Assembly: GCF_963678635.1 (NCBI RefSeq)
Contig: NC_087066.1
Span: 50,339,581 to 50,403,580 of the forward strand
Source of the DNA: Symsagittifera roscoffensis
Taxonomy: Eukaryota > Xenacoelomorpha > Acoela > Convolutidae
Length of the DNA stretch: 64,000 bases
Direction of reading: 5' to 3'
Positions 11,450 through 22,203 of the stretch are shown one piece after another (the first letter of the stretch is position 1; every line of letters starts with the position of its first letter). The position numbers and the translations under genes are program-made. The notes under the pieces are model-generated. The model ran no database searches. It was given only the letters and a program-made list of their open reading frames with translations, and was not told the DNA's origin.

Positions 11450-11597
11450 TGTCATGAGTCGACCTTCGGTACCTCATTCTATTCTATTTACTTAAGTATG
11501 TCTTATTATACTATGTCTTAATTATCTACTTATAGTGCAGTAAATTGATTCAAGAACAAATCTCACCAGCCAAATCGTTTGTCACTTGAGAACCTGA
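11450..11597 (+). repeat. LTR 1, truncated
   Basis: Begins TGTCATGAGTCGACCTTCGG and follows the LTR sequence to CACTTGAGAACCTGA, then jumps to internal sequence equivalent to 18363 (CCATACTTACATTACTG). Roughly the last 190 bp of the LTR are missing. A short GA/ACC microhomology sits at the junction. Confidence 0.85.
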
Positions 11598-12156
11598 GAA
11601 CCATACTTACATTACTGACAAAGGGAAAGTCTATCGGAAAAATCACTTAAGCCTAAGACATAATTTTAACCACCCTAAGTTTTCAGCTACGCCTGGCACA
11701 GTGGGAGAACGGTTACAGAGACGAATTGCTCCTCGGCCTCAATCTCAGCCATCTACTTCTCCAGCTACGAGGCAAATAAATGAACCTTCGAAGTGCAAGG
11801 TGATTGACCTAACAGCTGAGTCATCAAGCGAGGACTCTTTAATCACCGGACCCCAGCTTGAGTTGGTGGAGGCACCTGTTACAGCGCCTCACGGATTGGC
11901 TACCGCGGTTGCTACATCGAAAGCTCCGGTTGTTCATCCTCTGACAAACCCCGCCTGGAAATCTTTCACAGGGGCTCAAGCAACGCCACAGGATCAGCCC
12001 ATCACACTTCAGCCACAGACTTCCGGCACCGTTCCTCAGGCTGCAGCTCAGGATCCGGCGGCTACTGGTCATACGGAGGTTGGCGATCCCACTTCCCAAT
12101 CTACGAGCGATTCCAAAAGATCTTCTAATCGGTCTAAGAAACCGACGAGGTTTTAA
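11598..12156 (+). pseudogene. pol 3' end (integrase tail) of the shrunken first element
   Basis: In frame this reads HTYITDKGKVYR..., the SH3-like C-terminal part of integrase, then a FNHPKFSATPGT motif, then a Ser/Thr/Pro/Gln-rich tail (SQPSTSPATRQ..., SSSEDSLITGP...). It is ~95% identical to 18363-18920. It keeps a C run (GGACCCCAGC) that is one base shorter in the full element, so its tail stays in frame where the other copy shifts. On the other hand it ends in TAA at 12154, where the full copy has TAT and reads on to RFYGDPLRHSVK. The two copies thus carry complementary lesions. Confidence 0.8.
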
Positions 12157-12500
12157 GGCGATCCTCTTCGCCATTCGGTCAAGAGTGTAACCGAATCCGA
12201 CCCTGCGGAGTCTTCGTCACAGCAACCAATCCCAGAACAGACGATTACTACGCCTTTCACCCCGATTGTTCGAAAAGGATCGCAGTTGCCTTTTCCCAGA
12301 ACTAAAGAGCAAACTACTCCGTTTAAGAAAATCAGAATCGACGAGCATGATAAAACTTCTTAAACTTAAAACTCACATAAACTCCGCTCTATTTGTCTTA
12401 TAGTTGAGTTATAGCTGACCTATTAATATGTGTTTTATGTCTTCCTCATTATTCTGCCTTATACATTCTGAAATTTATACTTTTTTCTAAATTTTTTCTA

Positions 12501-12510
12501 GAGGGGGAAG
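12501..12510 (+). other. polypurine tract before LTR 2
   Basis: GAGGGGGAAG lies directly against the TGTCATGAGG start of the middle LTR, as expected for the plus-strand primer of reverse transcription. The equivalent before LTR 3 is GAGGGGAAAG at 19263-19272. Confidence 0.75.
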
Positions 12511-12851
12511 TGTCATGAGGCGACCTTCGGTACCTCATTCTAATCTATTTACTTATGTATGTCTTATTTAACTATGTCTTAATTATCTACTTATAGTGCA
12601 GTAAATTGATTCAAGGACAAATCTCACCTGCCAAATCGTTTTTTCACTTGAGAACCTGAAGCGGTCAGTTGCGAAAGCCTTAAGTGTGAAATCTAGTCGA
12701 TAAAAACATTCGTGTTACTAAAACAATCTAATCAATCTGGAATCGTTACTTCTATATACATTATTCTATTCTATCTATTTACATATCATATTTAATTCAG
12801 TATTCGATTTTTACAAAACTGTTTTCGCTACACCAACTGAGGGAAATCTCA
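12511..12851 (+). repeat. LTR 2 (5' LTR of the full element)
   Basis: 341 bp from TGTCATGAGG to GGGAAATCTCA. The final A is also the first base of the gag ATG. The same length and near-identical sequence as LTR 3. Confidence 0.9.
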
Positions 12852-13596
12852 TGGCGCAGCCAGCAGTTCCTGTGAATGAAGACAGGACTGACCTGCTCGG
12901 AATACCACCATTTTGGGCGAAAACATCGGTTTACCCACCTTTCATTTGGGAGACTTGGGTGGGACAGTTTTCCTTGGCCGTTAGTCTTAAAGACATTATT
13001 TCACCGGGGGAGGTGCTCGTTTCCCCTGCAGAGTTAATTGATGAACCTTACCCGAAGCCTGAAGCTCCGCGGATTGATGAAAATGCAGCAGATATAACCA
13101 ATAGGAATCTTCGTGTCGCAGCAGCTAATAAAAGGATTGACGAGTACAATCAAGAGAGGAGGAGGAAAGGGCCTCGCATTGGACATAACTGGTGTTACCA
13201 TGAGGCAGAGGTGCGCTGAAGAGACTCTTTTTCGCACTGGGAAATGAAGGAAAAAAAGCTTTTTGGATTCTTACCCTCATCTGGACCTCAAAACTTGCTC
13301 TTTTATTGATTTTCGCAAATGTTGCGAAGATCTTTTCAAGGCAGAGCGGGACTACACAGTCGAAAGAATCAAGTTGTATAATACAATTTTCATGCAAGAT
13401 AATGATTCATTTTCCTCAATTTATGCCCGACTTAGCGCTCAAACTGCGCTGTGTAATTGGCCGCTTGATCAGGAAAGAGAGACGTTGAAGGACTTATTCA
13501 TTAGCCGCATTCGCGATGTGGAGGTTCAGCGGCAACTAATCAGAGTGAAGGCTAATCTTGATGACACTCTGCAATTGGCATTGGAGAATGAGAATG
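12851..13596 (+). pseudogene. gag (matrix/capsid part), frameshifted
   Basis: The first frame (12851-13219) gives 122 residues beginning MAQPAVPVNED with an IPPFW...YPPFIWETWVGQF block and a K/R-rich end. It stops at 13217. Continuation in other frames gives a KRLFFALGNEGKKAF segment and then LDLKTCSFIDFRKCCEDLF through LDDTLQLALENE (13263 onward), typical of a Ty3/gypsy capsid C-terminal domain with its ALE-type helix. At least three shifts are needed, near 13215, 13256 (next to an A7/T5 run) and 13596. In its family this region would build the particle shell. Because the pol ORF at 45965 and the transposase at 43930 read cleanly in the same assembly, I take these shifts as real decay rather than base-calling error. 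Confidence 0.75.
12852..12861 (+). other. candidate primer binding site overlapping the gag start
   Basis: TGGCGCAGCC begins directly after the LTR's CA, and TGG is the usual complement of a tRNA CCA end. Together with the LTR's last base it forms the gag ATG. The same string follows ...TTCA in R-family copies (about 96, 5986, 23944). I cannot name the primer tRNA without the organism's tRNA set. Confidence 0.6.
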
Positions 13597-14413
13597 GGCT
13601 AAGACCTCAGAACAATTTCAGGAACTACTCCCGCATAACAACACTACTTCTAACAATACCAACTCTATTGGAGTCAAGCAGGAACCGACTTCGTCAGTAC
13701 AACAATTCAAGAATCAAGGAAACAGCAGTCGAGGAGGAGGTGTCAACCGTCTTAATCAACGTCAAAGTCAAAATAAACCGTGCTACTTTTGCGGTAACCC
13801 GTTTTCCCTCGAACACCGCCGGTCGTGTCCGGCCAGAGAAGCTACTTGCAATGCTTGTAAAAAGAGGGGCCATTTTGCTAAGGTGTGTAACACTACGAGG
13901 CGACGTGTTAACATGGTTCAACATGAGGAGGTATCTTCCGATCAAGAGTGCAACCTAATTGACGTAAACGGTGACAGCGAGCCGGAATATGGAGTCATGG
14001 CAATAGACGTTGCACAGATTAACAACGTAGAACGTTTGAAGGCAGCGGGAGGACAACCAAGGAGCCTCAGTATTCAGTTACCTTCTGGTAGCTCCTTTTT
14101 CTATGCTACGGTGGACACTGGCAGTCCCGTGTCTTTCTTGAACAAGAAAACGGCGGAAATACTAATGAGGCGGCTTCCCAATGTGAAGCTTAAGAACATC
14201 GGGAGATATCCGTTAAGTGTCAGTTATGTTGATTATAATAAGAAACCAATTAAACTGTTTGGATCACTAGAAATCCCAATTACGTCGAAGGGATGGGAAA
14301 TCGACAACGTGTGTTTCTTGGTTTCCGAAAATCGTACGCGGAATTTGCTCGGGCTGAACCTTCATGAGAAATTGGGAATTGAAACGGTGCAAACGCAGAC
14401 CGGCAGAAATTAG
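13597..14413 (+). pseudogene. gag nucleocapsid zinc knuckles and aspartic protease
   Basis: In the frame that ends at 14413, two Cys/His clusters occur. The first is C-YF-C...H...C and the second a canonical C-x2-C-x4-H-x4-C (CNACKKRGHFAKVC, about 13840-13885). Downstream is an aspartic protease with the active-site triad in ATVDTGSPVSFLN (about 14105-14140) and the flap-side LLGLN motif near 14347. This order, nucleocapsid then protease, is normal for Ty3/gypsy. The frame ends in TAG 50 bases into the next (RT) frame, so protease and RT are now in different frames; no clear slippery site is visible. Confidence 0.8.
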
Positions 14414-15442
14414 CTTGGCGGAAGAAGAGCAGGAGTTGGATCCGACCTCACAGTTTTGGAGGAATCATTTTGTCAAAAGGTACCCTAATATGTTCAGCAG
14501 GCTGGGGAGGTCCAAAAATTATAAAGTATTCACAAATTTTAAAGACCCTTTGGTGCCTAGACAAGTTAAAGGCCGAAAAGTCCCTATACATTTACAAGAT
14601 CGAGTCACGGCTGAGATTAAAAAGTTAATCAAGGACAAGCAAATTGAAAAATTAGAAAAGTGTACCACGGATCATTTCATCGCGCCCATAGTCCTAACAG
14701 CAAAGAAGGATGGGTCTATAAAACTCGCGCTCAATGCTAAACCCATGAATGCCCAAATCTGGCAAAATAAATATCAAATGTCTAATATGCATGAATTGAT
14801 TGACTCGGCGGCTCAAATCATCACTAGAGACACACCTGGGAAAATGTGGTTTACTTCTCTTGACCTTAAATACGCTTTTAGTCAATTACTTTTATCGGAG
14901 CTAACCAGTAGTCATTGTAACTTAGTATTTTGCGTGGAGAGGCAACAGGCACCTATCGATTCAAGACTGGTTTCTACGGACTGACGGATATGCCTACGGA
15001 ATTCCAGAAAGCGATGGACTGTACTTTAAAAGGATTGGAAGGTGTCATATGTTACCTTGATGATATACTGGTTGTCACTAAAGGAAGAGTTGAGGATCAT
15101 AATGTACTGGTCGAAAGAGTCATGAATCGATTGAATGAAGAAGGATGGGCGTTGAAACTTAGTAAATGTGAGTTCTCAGTTAACAAGTTAGTCTGGTTAG
15201 GGTACGAAATCGATGAAAACGGTTACGCTCCAAAATTCTCGAAAATAGAGGCCATCAAATCCCTGTTGCCACCAAAAACCCTTAAGCAGTTAAGATCGTT
15301 TATGGGGAACCTCAATCACCTTCAACGTTTCATTCCGGATTTGCACAAATATACAGTTGCATTCAGAGCTTCGTTAAAAGCTGAGAATAAAAAATCTTTT
15401 TTGTGGGGGGAAGAGCAAGACATTGCGTTCAGAAAATTTTAA
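14364..15442 (+). pseudogene. reverse transcriptase domain, one frameshift
   Basis: The first part (to 14984) carries KVPIHLQDRVTAEIKKLI, the IAPIVLTAKKDGSIKLAL block and the WFTSLDLKYAFSQLLL catalytic Asp motif. A shift near 14930 moves the rest to another frame, with FKTGFYGLTDMPTEFQKAMD and the YLDD catalytic box (about 15053-15064), then the thumb/connection (FMGNLNHLQRFIPDL). Together they cover a complete Ty3/gypsy RT of normal size, but it cannot be translated as one chain. Confidence 0.85.
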
Positions 15443-16047
15443 ACCTCATCGCAAACATCCCTAATTTGTTTCACTATGATGCTTCAAAAGCTTCGCGAGT
15501 TAATTGTGACTCAAGTCACAGCGGGCTGGGGGCTTGCTTGGAACAAGAAGTGGAACCAACTGTTTGGGCCCCGATTGCGTTTGCCTCTAGGTTTCTAAAC
15601 TCCGTGGAAATCAAGTATAATATCAATGAGTTAGAGCTTCTGGCCATTGTGTGGGCGTGTGAACATTTTCGTACATACTTACTTGGTCAGCGCTTTGTTA
15701 CCCTAACTTATCGTAAGGCCCTTATTTCCGCCCTCAACGAAACGTATGGCAAGAAATCTTATCAGTCACGATTCTCTCGTTGGGCGGAACGTCTTAATCC
15801 GTTCGATTATCAAATCGAACATATACCCGGTTCCTCCCTAGGTATTGTAGACTATATGTCCAGATACCCGATTTTTGAAGCACCTTTACTGTCATCGCAT
15901 GAGGAATTATTTGTCATTAAATCTATTCAAGCTTTTCATAATGCTTTAAATTCGATTAGTACTCAATCCGGACCTCAAATAGTGCCGGTGGGGCAAATTT
16001 CATATTGTCACCAATTTCAACCAATCAGATCGTTTGGTAAAACTTGA
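15403..16047 (+). pseudogene. RNase H domain with a lost catalytic Asp
   Basis: Shows VNCDSSHSGLGACLEQ with the first Asp, then NELELLAIVWACEHF with the Glu. The third site reads FVTLTYRKALIS where the family has T-D-H-K; the Asp is replaced. The closing IEHIPGSSLGIVDYMSRYP keeps the last Asp. Overlaps the end of the RT frame by 40 bases in a different frame, consistent with a further shift. Loss of the third acidic residue should abolish RNase H activity independently of the frameshifts. Confidence 0.8.
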
Positions 16048-16192
16048 GGCAACATCAGCTACCTCTTAACTAAAACGGTGGACCAATCAACAGTTGATTC
16101 ATCTAGCCAATCGCATTTTGGCGAACAGTTTCGTTCGTCGTCTCTAGAGAAGGTCGCGAATAATACTCAACCTGTTAACCAATACCAAAAGG

Positions 16193-17884
16193 ATGCTAAT
16201 TTATCGTCATAATTCCTCGCCGATAGAGGGCATTTATTCATGCTCTCAGTCAACCAGCCAATCATATGCTAGTATGCAAAGTCGTGAGTATATATCATCG
16301 TCGCGAGAGGTCGACTTTTCATGCTCTGGTAGATTCGACCAATCACAGCTCAGTATGCAAATGAGATACGCTAAACCGGAAGGTTTTGATCAAACTCATT
16401 GTCTCCGACCTTACATCTCAGAATTCAGTCACGATATGGATACTTTAATTAATCTTGCTCAAAACACTACTCTCAATTCTACTCTAAATAACTCTAATTC
16501 TTCTACTAATATTATTGACTTCGCAAACAACACGATAGAACAAACAAATCTCCTCAACTTTGTTGAAAATTTTTCTACCAGTTCCCCTTATTTTTGTACC
16601 TCAAATCAACAAAGACCCGGACTCTCTACAGTTCGCCCTATGAATCGCCCGAGCCGTATTGATCAGATACGTACCCGAAACCTTGCCAGAATGAGACATT
16701 CACGAGAACGTTTTGTGGTTACTCGAGGACAGGCTACACAAAAGGCCCTTGCTAAGTTCCTCGACAAGTGCCGGAGGCAAACGAGACAGGCCAGACATGG
16801 GGAGATACTCAGAATGGGGGTTACTGCCATCAATAACCACAAACCGCTGGTCACTCAGGGCAAAAAGAAAGTGGTCGGATTGCCAGGATTGTTCGATGTG
16901 GATCTGCTGGGAGAGCTGACAGGAGAAGACCCGTTCCTCGGACCGATGAGGACTGCGATCATCAATAAGGATGTGCAATCCTTCAACAAACTGGGGGCGT
17001 ACATGGCCCAATTCTGGACGAAGGCGGCAGTGGTGAACAATTGTGTCGTGATAGATTATAAATTGGCCATACCCGAACAATTACGAAGTGCTATTTTGAT
17101 TCGACTTCATTGCTCGCATCCTGGCCAGGCGGCCATGATGGACGCTTCGGAATATATATGGTGGCCATTTCTCAATCGTCAGATCGTTAACGTCTGGGAA
17201 AAATGCCCGGATTGTACTCTATTTGGTAAGAACATCAAAACTTCAGCGACTTATAACTCTGCTAAGCCGTTACCACCGTTGTCAGCTCCGAATCAAGAAT
17301 TGCAACTTGATTTTGCGGGTCCGTTAATAGATGATAAGAAGGGGAAAATCTACATTTCAGTCGCAATAGATAGTTTTTCTAAGTTCTTTTCGGTGATGTT
17401 AACTAAGACAACCAGTGCGAAAAAAGTAGTCAAATTTTGACGATCGTATATTCGTAATCATGGTATACCGGAAAGCAGTAGGACAGATCACAGATCTGGG
17501 TTCAACTCTGAGGTTACTAAAGAGTTTTGCAAAAGTAGAGGCATAAAACATATCCTCACAGCGGTGGGGGATCATCGGAGTTGTGGGCTGATGGCGAGGT
17601 CGACCCAGACCATTAAACGGAAGTTAGGAACAGAAAAATTAGATCCTAATTTCAAAAACCTGAAGTCGACTTTACAACAAATCATTGACGATATTCGGAA
17701 AACTAAGCATTCTACGTTAAAATTATCTCCTTTTGATCTACATTTTGGGAGGAAGCCTAACACTACGTTTTCGTTAGCGCGTGATAATGTTGTTCATTCT
17801 CCTACTTCAGCGCAAGGACTGGAGAGAAACCTCCTTACTCCGGAGCAGCGATCAAGCCAAGATTACAGCCGCGATAGGGCTTAA
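16193..17884 (+). pseudogene. integrase zinc finger and core, in-frame stop, catalytic Glu lost
   Basis: After an Asn/Ser-rich linker, the integrase HHCC finger appears as LHCSHPGQ...EKCPDC (about 17107-17215). The core begins LQLDFAGPL (first Asp). An in-frame TGA at 17438-17440 follows KVVKF. Past the stop the same frame continues with GIPESSRTDHRSGFNSEVT (second Asp, though the usual TD-N-G is TD-H-R), then DHRSCGLMARSTQTIKRKL. Here the family expects a Glu two residues before Arg (G-L-x-E-R), but Ala stands in its place. The DDE triad is therefore incomplete as well as interrupted. The frame closes at 17884. Confidence 0.85.
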
Positions 17885-17947
17885 GTTGTACCCAGAGGAG
17901 CGTGACACGGCCCGGAAATCCCTTGTAAATTCAAGTCGCTCTTTGGT

Positions 17948-19125
17948 GTGGGCGAGCGTATAGCAAATAGTCAACCCTACAAGGCCTTGGAGAACCTTGC
18001 GAAGGCGGCTAACACCTGGAAGCAGTGGAAACGGAATGTGCCTCCACAACAAGGACAAGAACTTCTCCGCGAATTGGCGGCTCGTAATAGTGACCTCGCA
18101 AACTCGCTGAAATCGGGGATCACAAAGGGAACTCTACGTTTTTACGACAACGTTCGCGATACTTCAGCACCAGCACTCTCGCATTCCCAGCGAATGAATG
18201 TGTCGTCCTCTTCGACGCCCAAAAGAATCTCAAAAACACGTAAATTAGAAAAGTTAGTTTTACAAGATCCTTTAAGAGTCAAAATCTTCCGGAAAGTTCC
18301 TGATCGAAAATCGGGAAAGCCTCTGTTCAAACTAGCAAAAATCAAGATTACTCGTGTTACGGACCATACTTACATTACTGACAAAGGGAAAGTCTATCGG
18401 AATAATCACTTAAGCCTAAGACATTGTTTTAACCACCCTAAGTTTTCAGCTACGCCTGGCACAGTGGGAGAACGGTTACAGAAACGAATTGCTCCTCGGC
18501 CTCAATCTCAGCCATCTACTTCTCCAGCTACGAGGCAAATAAATGAACCTTCGAAGTGCAAGGTGATTGAACTAACAGCAGAGTCATCAAGCGAGGACTC
18601 CTTAATCACCGGACCCAGCTTGAGTTGGTGGAGGCACCTGTTACAGCTCCTCAAGCATTGGCTACCGCGGTTGCTACATCGAAAGCTCCGGTTGTTCATC
18701 GTCTGACAAACCCCGCCTGGAAATCTTCCACAGGGGCTCAAGCAACGCCACAGGATCCGCCCATCACACTTCAGCCACAGACTTCCGGCACCGTTCCTCA
18801 GGCTGCAGCTCAGGATCCGGCGGCTACTGGTCATACGGAGGTTGGCGATCCCACTTCCCAATCTACGAGCGATTCCAACAGATCTTCTAATCGGTCTAAG
18901 AAACCGACGAGGTTTTATGGCGATCCTCTTCGCCATTCGGTCAAGAGTGTAACCGAATCCGACCCTGCGGAGTCTTCGTCACAACAACCAATCCCAGAAC
19001 AGACGATTACTACGCCTTTCACCCCGATTGTTCGAAAAGGATCGCAGTTGCCTTTTCCCAGAACTAAAGAGCAAACTACTCCGTTTAAGAAAATCAGAAT
19101 CGACGAGCATGATAAAACTTCTTAA
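17948..19125 (+). pseudogene. integrase C-terminus and pol tail, frameshifted
   Basis: The frame from 17948 gives a helical, basic linker and then an SH3-like integrase end (KLAKIKITRVTDHTYI..., VYRNNHLSLRH) followed by FNHPKFSATPGT. A missing C at about 18612 (GGACCCAGC versus GGACCCCAGC in the truncated copy) shifts the frame; reading resumes at 18625 in a Pro/Thr/Gln-rich tail ending KKPTRFYGDPLRHSVK... and stopping at 19125. The RF-x-GDP-like ending is common at the end of Ty3/gypsy pol proteins. Confidence 0.8.
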
Positions 19126-19272
19126 ACTTAAAACTCACATAAACTCCGCTCTATTTGTCTTATAGTTGAGTTATAGCTGACCTATTAACATGTGCTTTAG
19201 GTCTTCCTCATTATTCTGCCTTATACATTCCAAAATTTATACTTTTTTCTAAATTTTTTCTTGAGGGGAAAG

Positions 19273-19613
19273 TGTCATGAGGCGACCTTCGGTACCTCAT
19301 TCTAATCTATTTACTTATTTATGTCTTATTTAACTATGCCTTAATTATCTACTTATAGTGCAGTAAATTGATTCAAGGACAAATCTCACCTGCCAAATCG
19401 TTTTTTCACTTGAGAACCTGAAGCGGTCAGTTGCGAAAGCCTTAAGTGTGAAATCTAGTCGATAAAAACATTCGTGTTACTAAAACAATTTAATCAATCT
19501 GGAATCGTTACTTCTAAATACATTATTCTATTCTATCTATTAATATATCATATTTAATTCAGTATTCGATTTTTACAAAACTGTTTTCCCTACACCAACT
19601 GAGGGAAATCTCA
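19273..19613 (+). repeat. LTR 3 (3' LTR)
   Basis: 341 bp, preceded by the polypurine tract GAGGGGAAAG and ending ...GGGAAATCTCA against AAATGCGCC of the host. About seven substitutions separate it from LTR 2. Confidence 0.9.
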
Positions 19614-19850
19614 AAATGCGCCTTCGGTGATTCATCAAAAGATAACATGGGTCTAATTGTGAGGCATGTTATTGAGGCATGGTTAATTTCTTGCACTAAT
19701 TATCACGTCAATGTGATTTCTCTTTCTTTGAGAGCAATTTTGCACCTCAAATTGAGGGGTAAAATCTTTGCACCCTCACACCTAAACAATATGACCTCTC
19801 TATTAGCTACTGCAATTGCAGAGTCTGAAAAAAAGTTTTCCAAGTTTAGT
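19614..19850. repeat. segmental duplication copy B, right part
   Basis: Continues the sequence of 5013-5232 (AATGCGCCTTCGGTGATT... GCAATTGCAGAGTCTGAAAA) after the retrotransposon. Beyond about 19850 the two copies diverge completely. Confidence 0.9.
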
Positions 19851-20830
19851 ATATAGGCAACCCAGGTCTTTACCAATATGACTTTATTCAAAATCTTACT
19901 ACTGCACTCCATACTGCCACTATACTCCACACAATCTCCTCCACTGAATTCGAAACTACAATAAAAACCAGGTTTGCCAAGCCTCGAAAGTCCATGCGAT
20001 TATTCTTTCAGAAGAAAGAAAGATTTCCTTTGTAACGTGACTCACATCTTCCTCTACTGCGGATACCCATCGCTTCAGTTAGTGACATCACCCACCAATT
20101 TCCGGCCTTGAGACACTCGGCAACCTACGGCTACTTAGTCAATCACGAAGAGGGCAGCTACCACGAGCGTTTCTATCCAAAGCGATGAACAACATGAACA
20201 TTCGTTAAAATCCAGCAGTGGGTTAGTTCCCGATATTGAGAACATTTTAGATCGAGTTTTAGAGATGCTCGCTTGAGAGACATGATTCATGCCAGAATTT
20301 CATCACACACTTTTATTTAGTGACCGAGTCATTAGAAGAGATCAGTCGCTGGCCAGGTGACCATGCTGTTTCCGAATGCATTTCTTACCTGACATCCCTA
20401 AACCGCATTGAGTTTTTTGTGCGATGTTTTTGGACGAACGAAGACTTCTAGAGTTCTTGAACTAACGCTTGAGTTGGAATAGCAGTAATCAGTCAAGATT
20501 CGTGAAAGTTTATGTTTCCGGTTCATTTAGCAACATCGTTCGAGATGTCAAAGAGTTAGGCCTAATTTTTCTTGAAAACAGAAGCCGACGAGCAGAACAA
20601 CGACCACCGGAGGAATACTATCGGCAAGAGTTTTCGTTAAGTGTCTCGAATTTCTAATGGCTTACTTAAAAAAACGATTTGCTAATGGAACCCTACAAAT
20701 GGTGCCTCTCCCTAAACGACTACTAGCAAATCTGGTTACAAACTCAGTTAATGCGACATATATTTAGCAAGTTCAAGTATTTTATTCAGACATTCTGCTC
20801 CTTTTAAACTTTAAGTTTGAATTAAATATT
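19851..20830. other. no gene recognised
   Basis: Slightly GC-richer than its surroundings, with stop-interrupted frames on both strands. The 62-codon frame at 20469-20657 ends in a charged EQRPPEEYYRQEF stretch that I cannot place. It could be decayed transposon coding sequence; nothing firmer can be said. Confidence 0.4.
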
Positions 20831-21201
20831 TGAAAAATATATATTTGGCCCAGCAAGGCATTGGCTGCCTCGGTGTTCAAAAAACATGAAGTTTTTGAAT
20901 AAAATCTCTTGTGCCTGCGGAATACGCCCTGAGACCACTAATAGTCAGCTTACCAATCACTGTCTGCACGGTCGAAGGCTCTTTTCGTGCAATTTTTGAA
21001 GCTACTCAAATTCTATATGCGGGAAAACAGGTAATTACTGCAATTTTCTAGTAATCTTTGAAGTGGATGAAGTCATTAAACGATTTGGCTTCAAACACCA
21101 ATTTTTTGTGTAGTTAAACAATTTTTCGTTAGAAAATTTTTAACTGTCGCTGTTTCGTGTGTATATGTGTGCACCCTTAATATTCTTCATTCTATTTTGA
21201 T
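20831..21201 (+). repeat. R-family fragment
   Basis: Contains a diverged GCCCAGCAAGGCATTGGCTG segment, a GCCTGCGGAATACGCCCTGA segment and the GCACCCTTAATATTCTTCAT segment, in the order seen in R monomers. It leads directly into the 106-bp minisatellite. Confidence 0.65.
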
Positions 21202-22020
21202 ACTGCCCTTCCCCCTCAGTAAAAACACTGTACACGCCACCGCTTCGATTTTTTTGGCTTCTGAGGCAGATTGTTTTGAGTGCCCTTCCCCCTCAGTAAA
21301 ATTGAAACTGCCCTTCCCCCTCAGTAAAAACACTGTACACGCCACCGCTTCGATTTTTTTTGGCTTCTGAGGCAGATTGTTTTGAGTGCCCTTCCCCCTC
21401 AGTAAAATTGAAACTGCCCTTCCCCCTCAGTAAAAACACTGTACACGCCACCGCTTCGATTTTTTTTCGGCTTCTGAGGCAGATTGTTTTGAGTGCCCTT
21501 CCCCCTCAGTAAAATTGAAACTGCCCTTCCCCCTCAGTAAAAACACTGTACACGCCACCGCTTCGATTTTTTTTGGCTTCTGAGGCAGATTGATTTGAGT
21601 GCACTTTCCCCTCAGTAAAATTGAAACTGCCCTTCCTCCTCAGTAAAAACACTGTACACGCCACCGCTTCAATTTTTTTTGGCTTCTGAGGCAGATTGTT
21701 TTGAGTGCCCTACCCCCTCAGTAAAATTGAAACTGCCCTTCCCCCTCAGTAAAAACACTGTACACGCACACGCTTCGATTTTTTTTGGCTTCTGAGGCAG
21801 ATTGTTTTGAGTGCCCTTCCCCCTCAGTAAAATTGAAACTGCCCTTCCCCCTCAGTAAAAGCACTGTACACGCCACCGCTTCGATTTTTTTTGGCTTCTG
21901 AGGCAGATTGTTTTGAGTGCCCTTCCCCCTCAGTAAAATTGAAACTGCCCTTCCCCCTCAGTAAAACACTGTACACGCCACCGCTTCGATTTTTTTGGCT
22001 TCTGAGGCAGATTGTTTTGA
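21202..22020 (+). repeat. 106-bp minisatellite, about 7.7 copies
   Basis: Unit starts ACTGCCCTTCCCCCTCAG and contains ACTGTACACGCCACCGCTTC, a T run and TTCTGAGGCAGATTG. Unit starts fall at about 21202, 21307, 21413, 21520, 21626, 21732, 21838 and 21944, a period of 105-107. The CCCTTCCCCCTCAGTAAAA core occurs twice per unit. Each unit corresponds to a short stretch of the R monomer (CCGCCCTTCCCCTCA...GGCGGATAACCTTGACG), so it is a local expansion of part of that monomer. Confidence 0.95.
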
Positions 22021-22203
22021 CGCACAGGCACAGATTTTAAGAGAAAAGCAGTTGTTCATTCTAAAGACTGGAAGTTCTTTGAACTCTATTCGAAAATGTT
22101 CAGACAAAATTTTTAAAGGCCTAAGCGGAATTCCTAAGATCAAAGAGTGAAAAGATAAAATGGTAAAGGTCAGAATAAAATGAGTTAAAGAAATGAGTTA
22201 AAA

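Larger units (their letters stand above)
11450..19613 (+). mobile_element. Ty3/gypsy-like composite: LTR, short internal, LTR, full internal, LTR
   Basis: Three LTR copies lie in the same orientation: a truncated one at 11450-11597 and two of 341 bp at 12511-12851 and 19273-19613. Between the first and second is only the 3' end of the internal region; between the second and third is a complete internal region with gag, protease, RT, RNase H and integrase. The outer borders are TTTTTTTTAAAA|GTGTCATG and AAATCTC|AAAATGCGCC, a 4-bp AAAA duplication if the ends are placed one base outside the conventional TG...CA. The matching empty site is at about 5010-5025. The simplest reading is one locus with two tandem elements sharing the middle LTR, the first having lost most of its interior. 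The middle and right LTRs differ at about 7 positions in 341 (about 2%). Polyprotein frames are broken many times. Confidence 0.9.

Noticed and set aside
13215-13600. Programmed frameshifting as the explanation for the gag frame changes
   Set aside because: Several shifts occur inside single domains and are accompanied by lost catalytic residues and in-frame stops downstream, which fits decay better.
21167-22143. Minisatellite as a CRISPR array
   Set aside because: The repeat is contiguous at 106 bp with no unique spacers, in a eukaryotic context.
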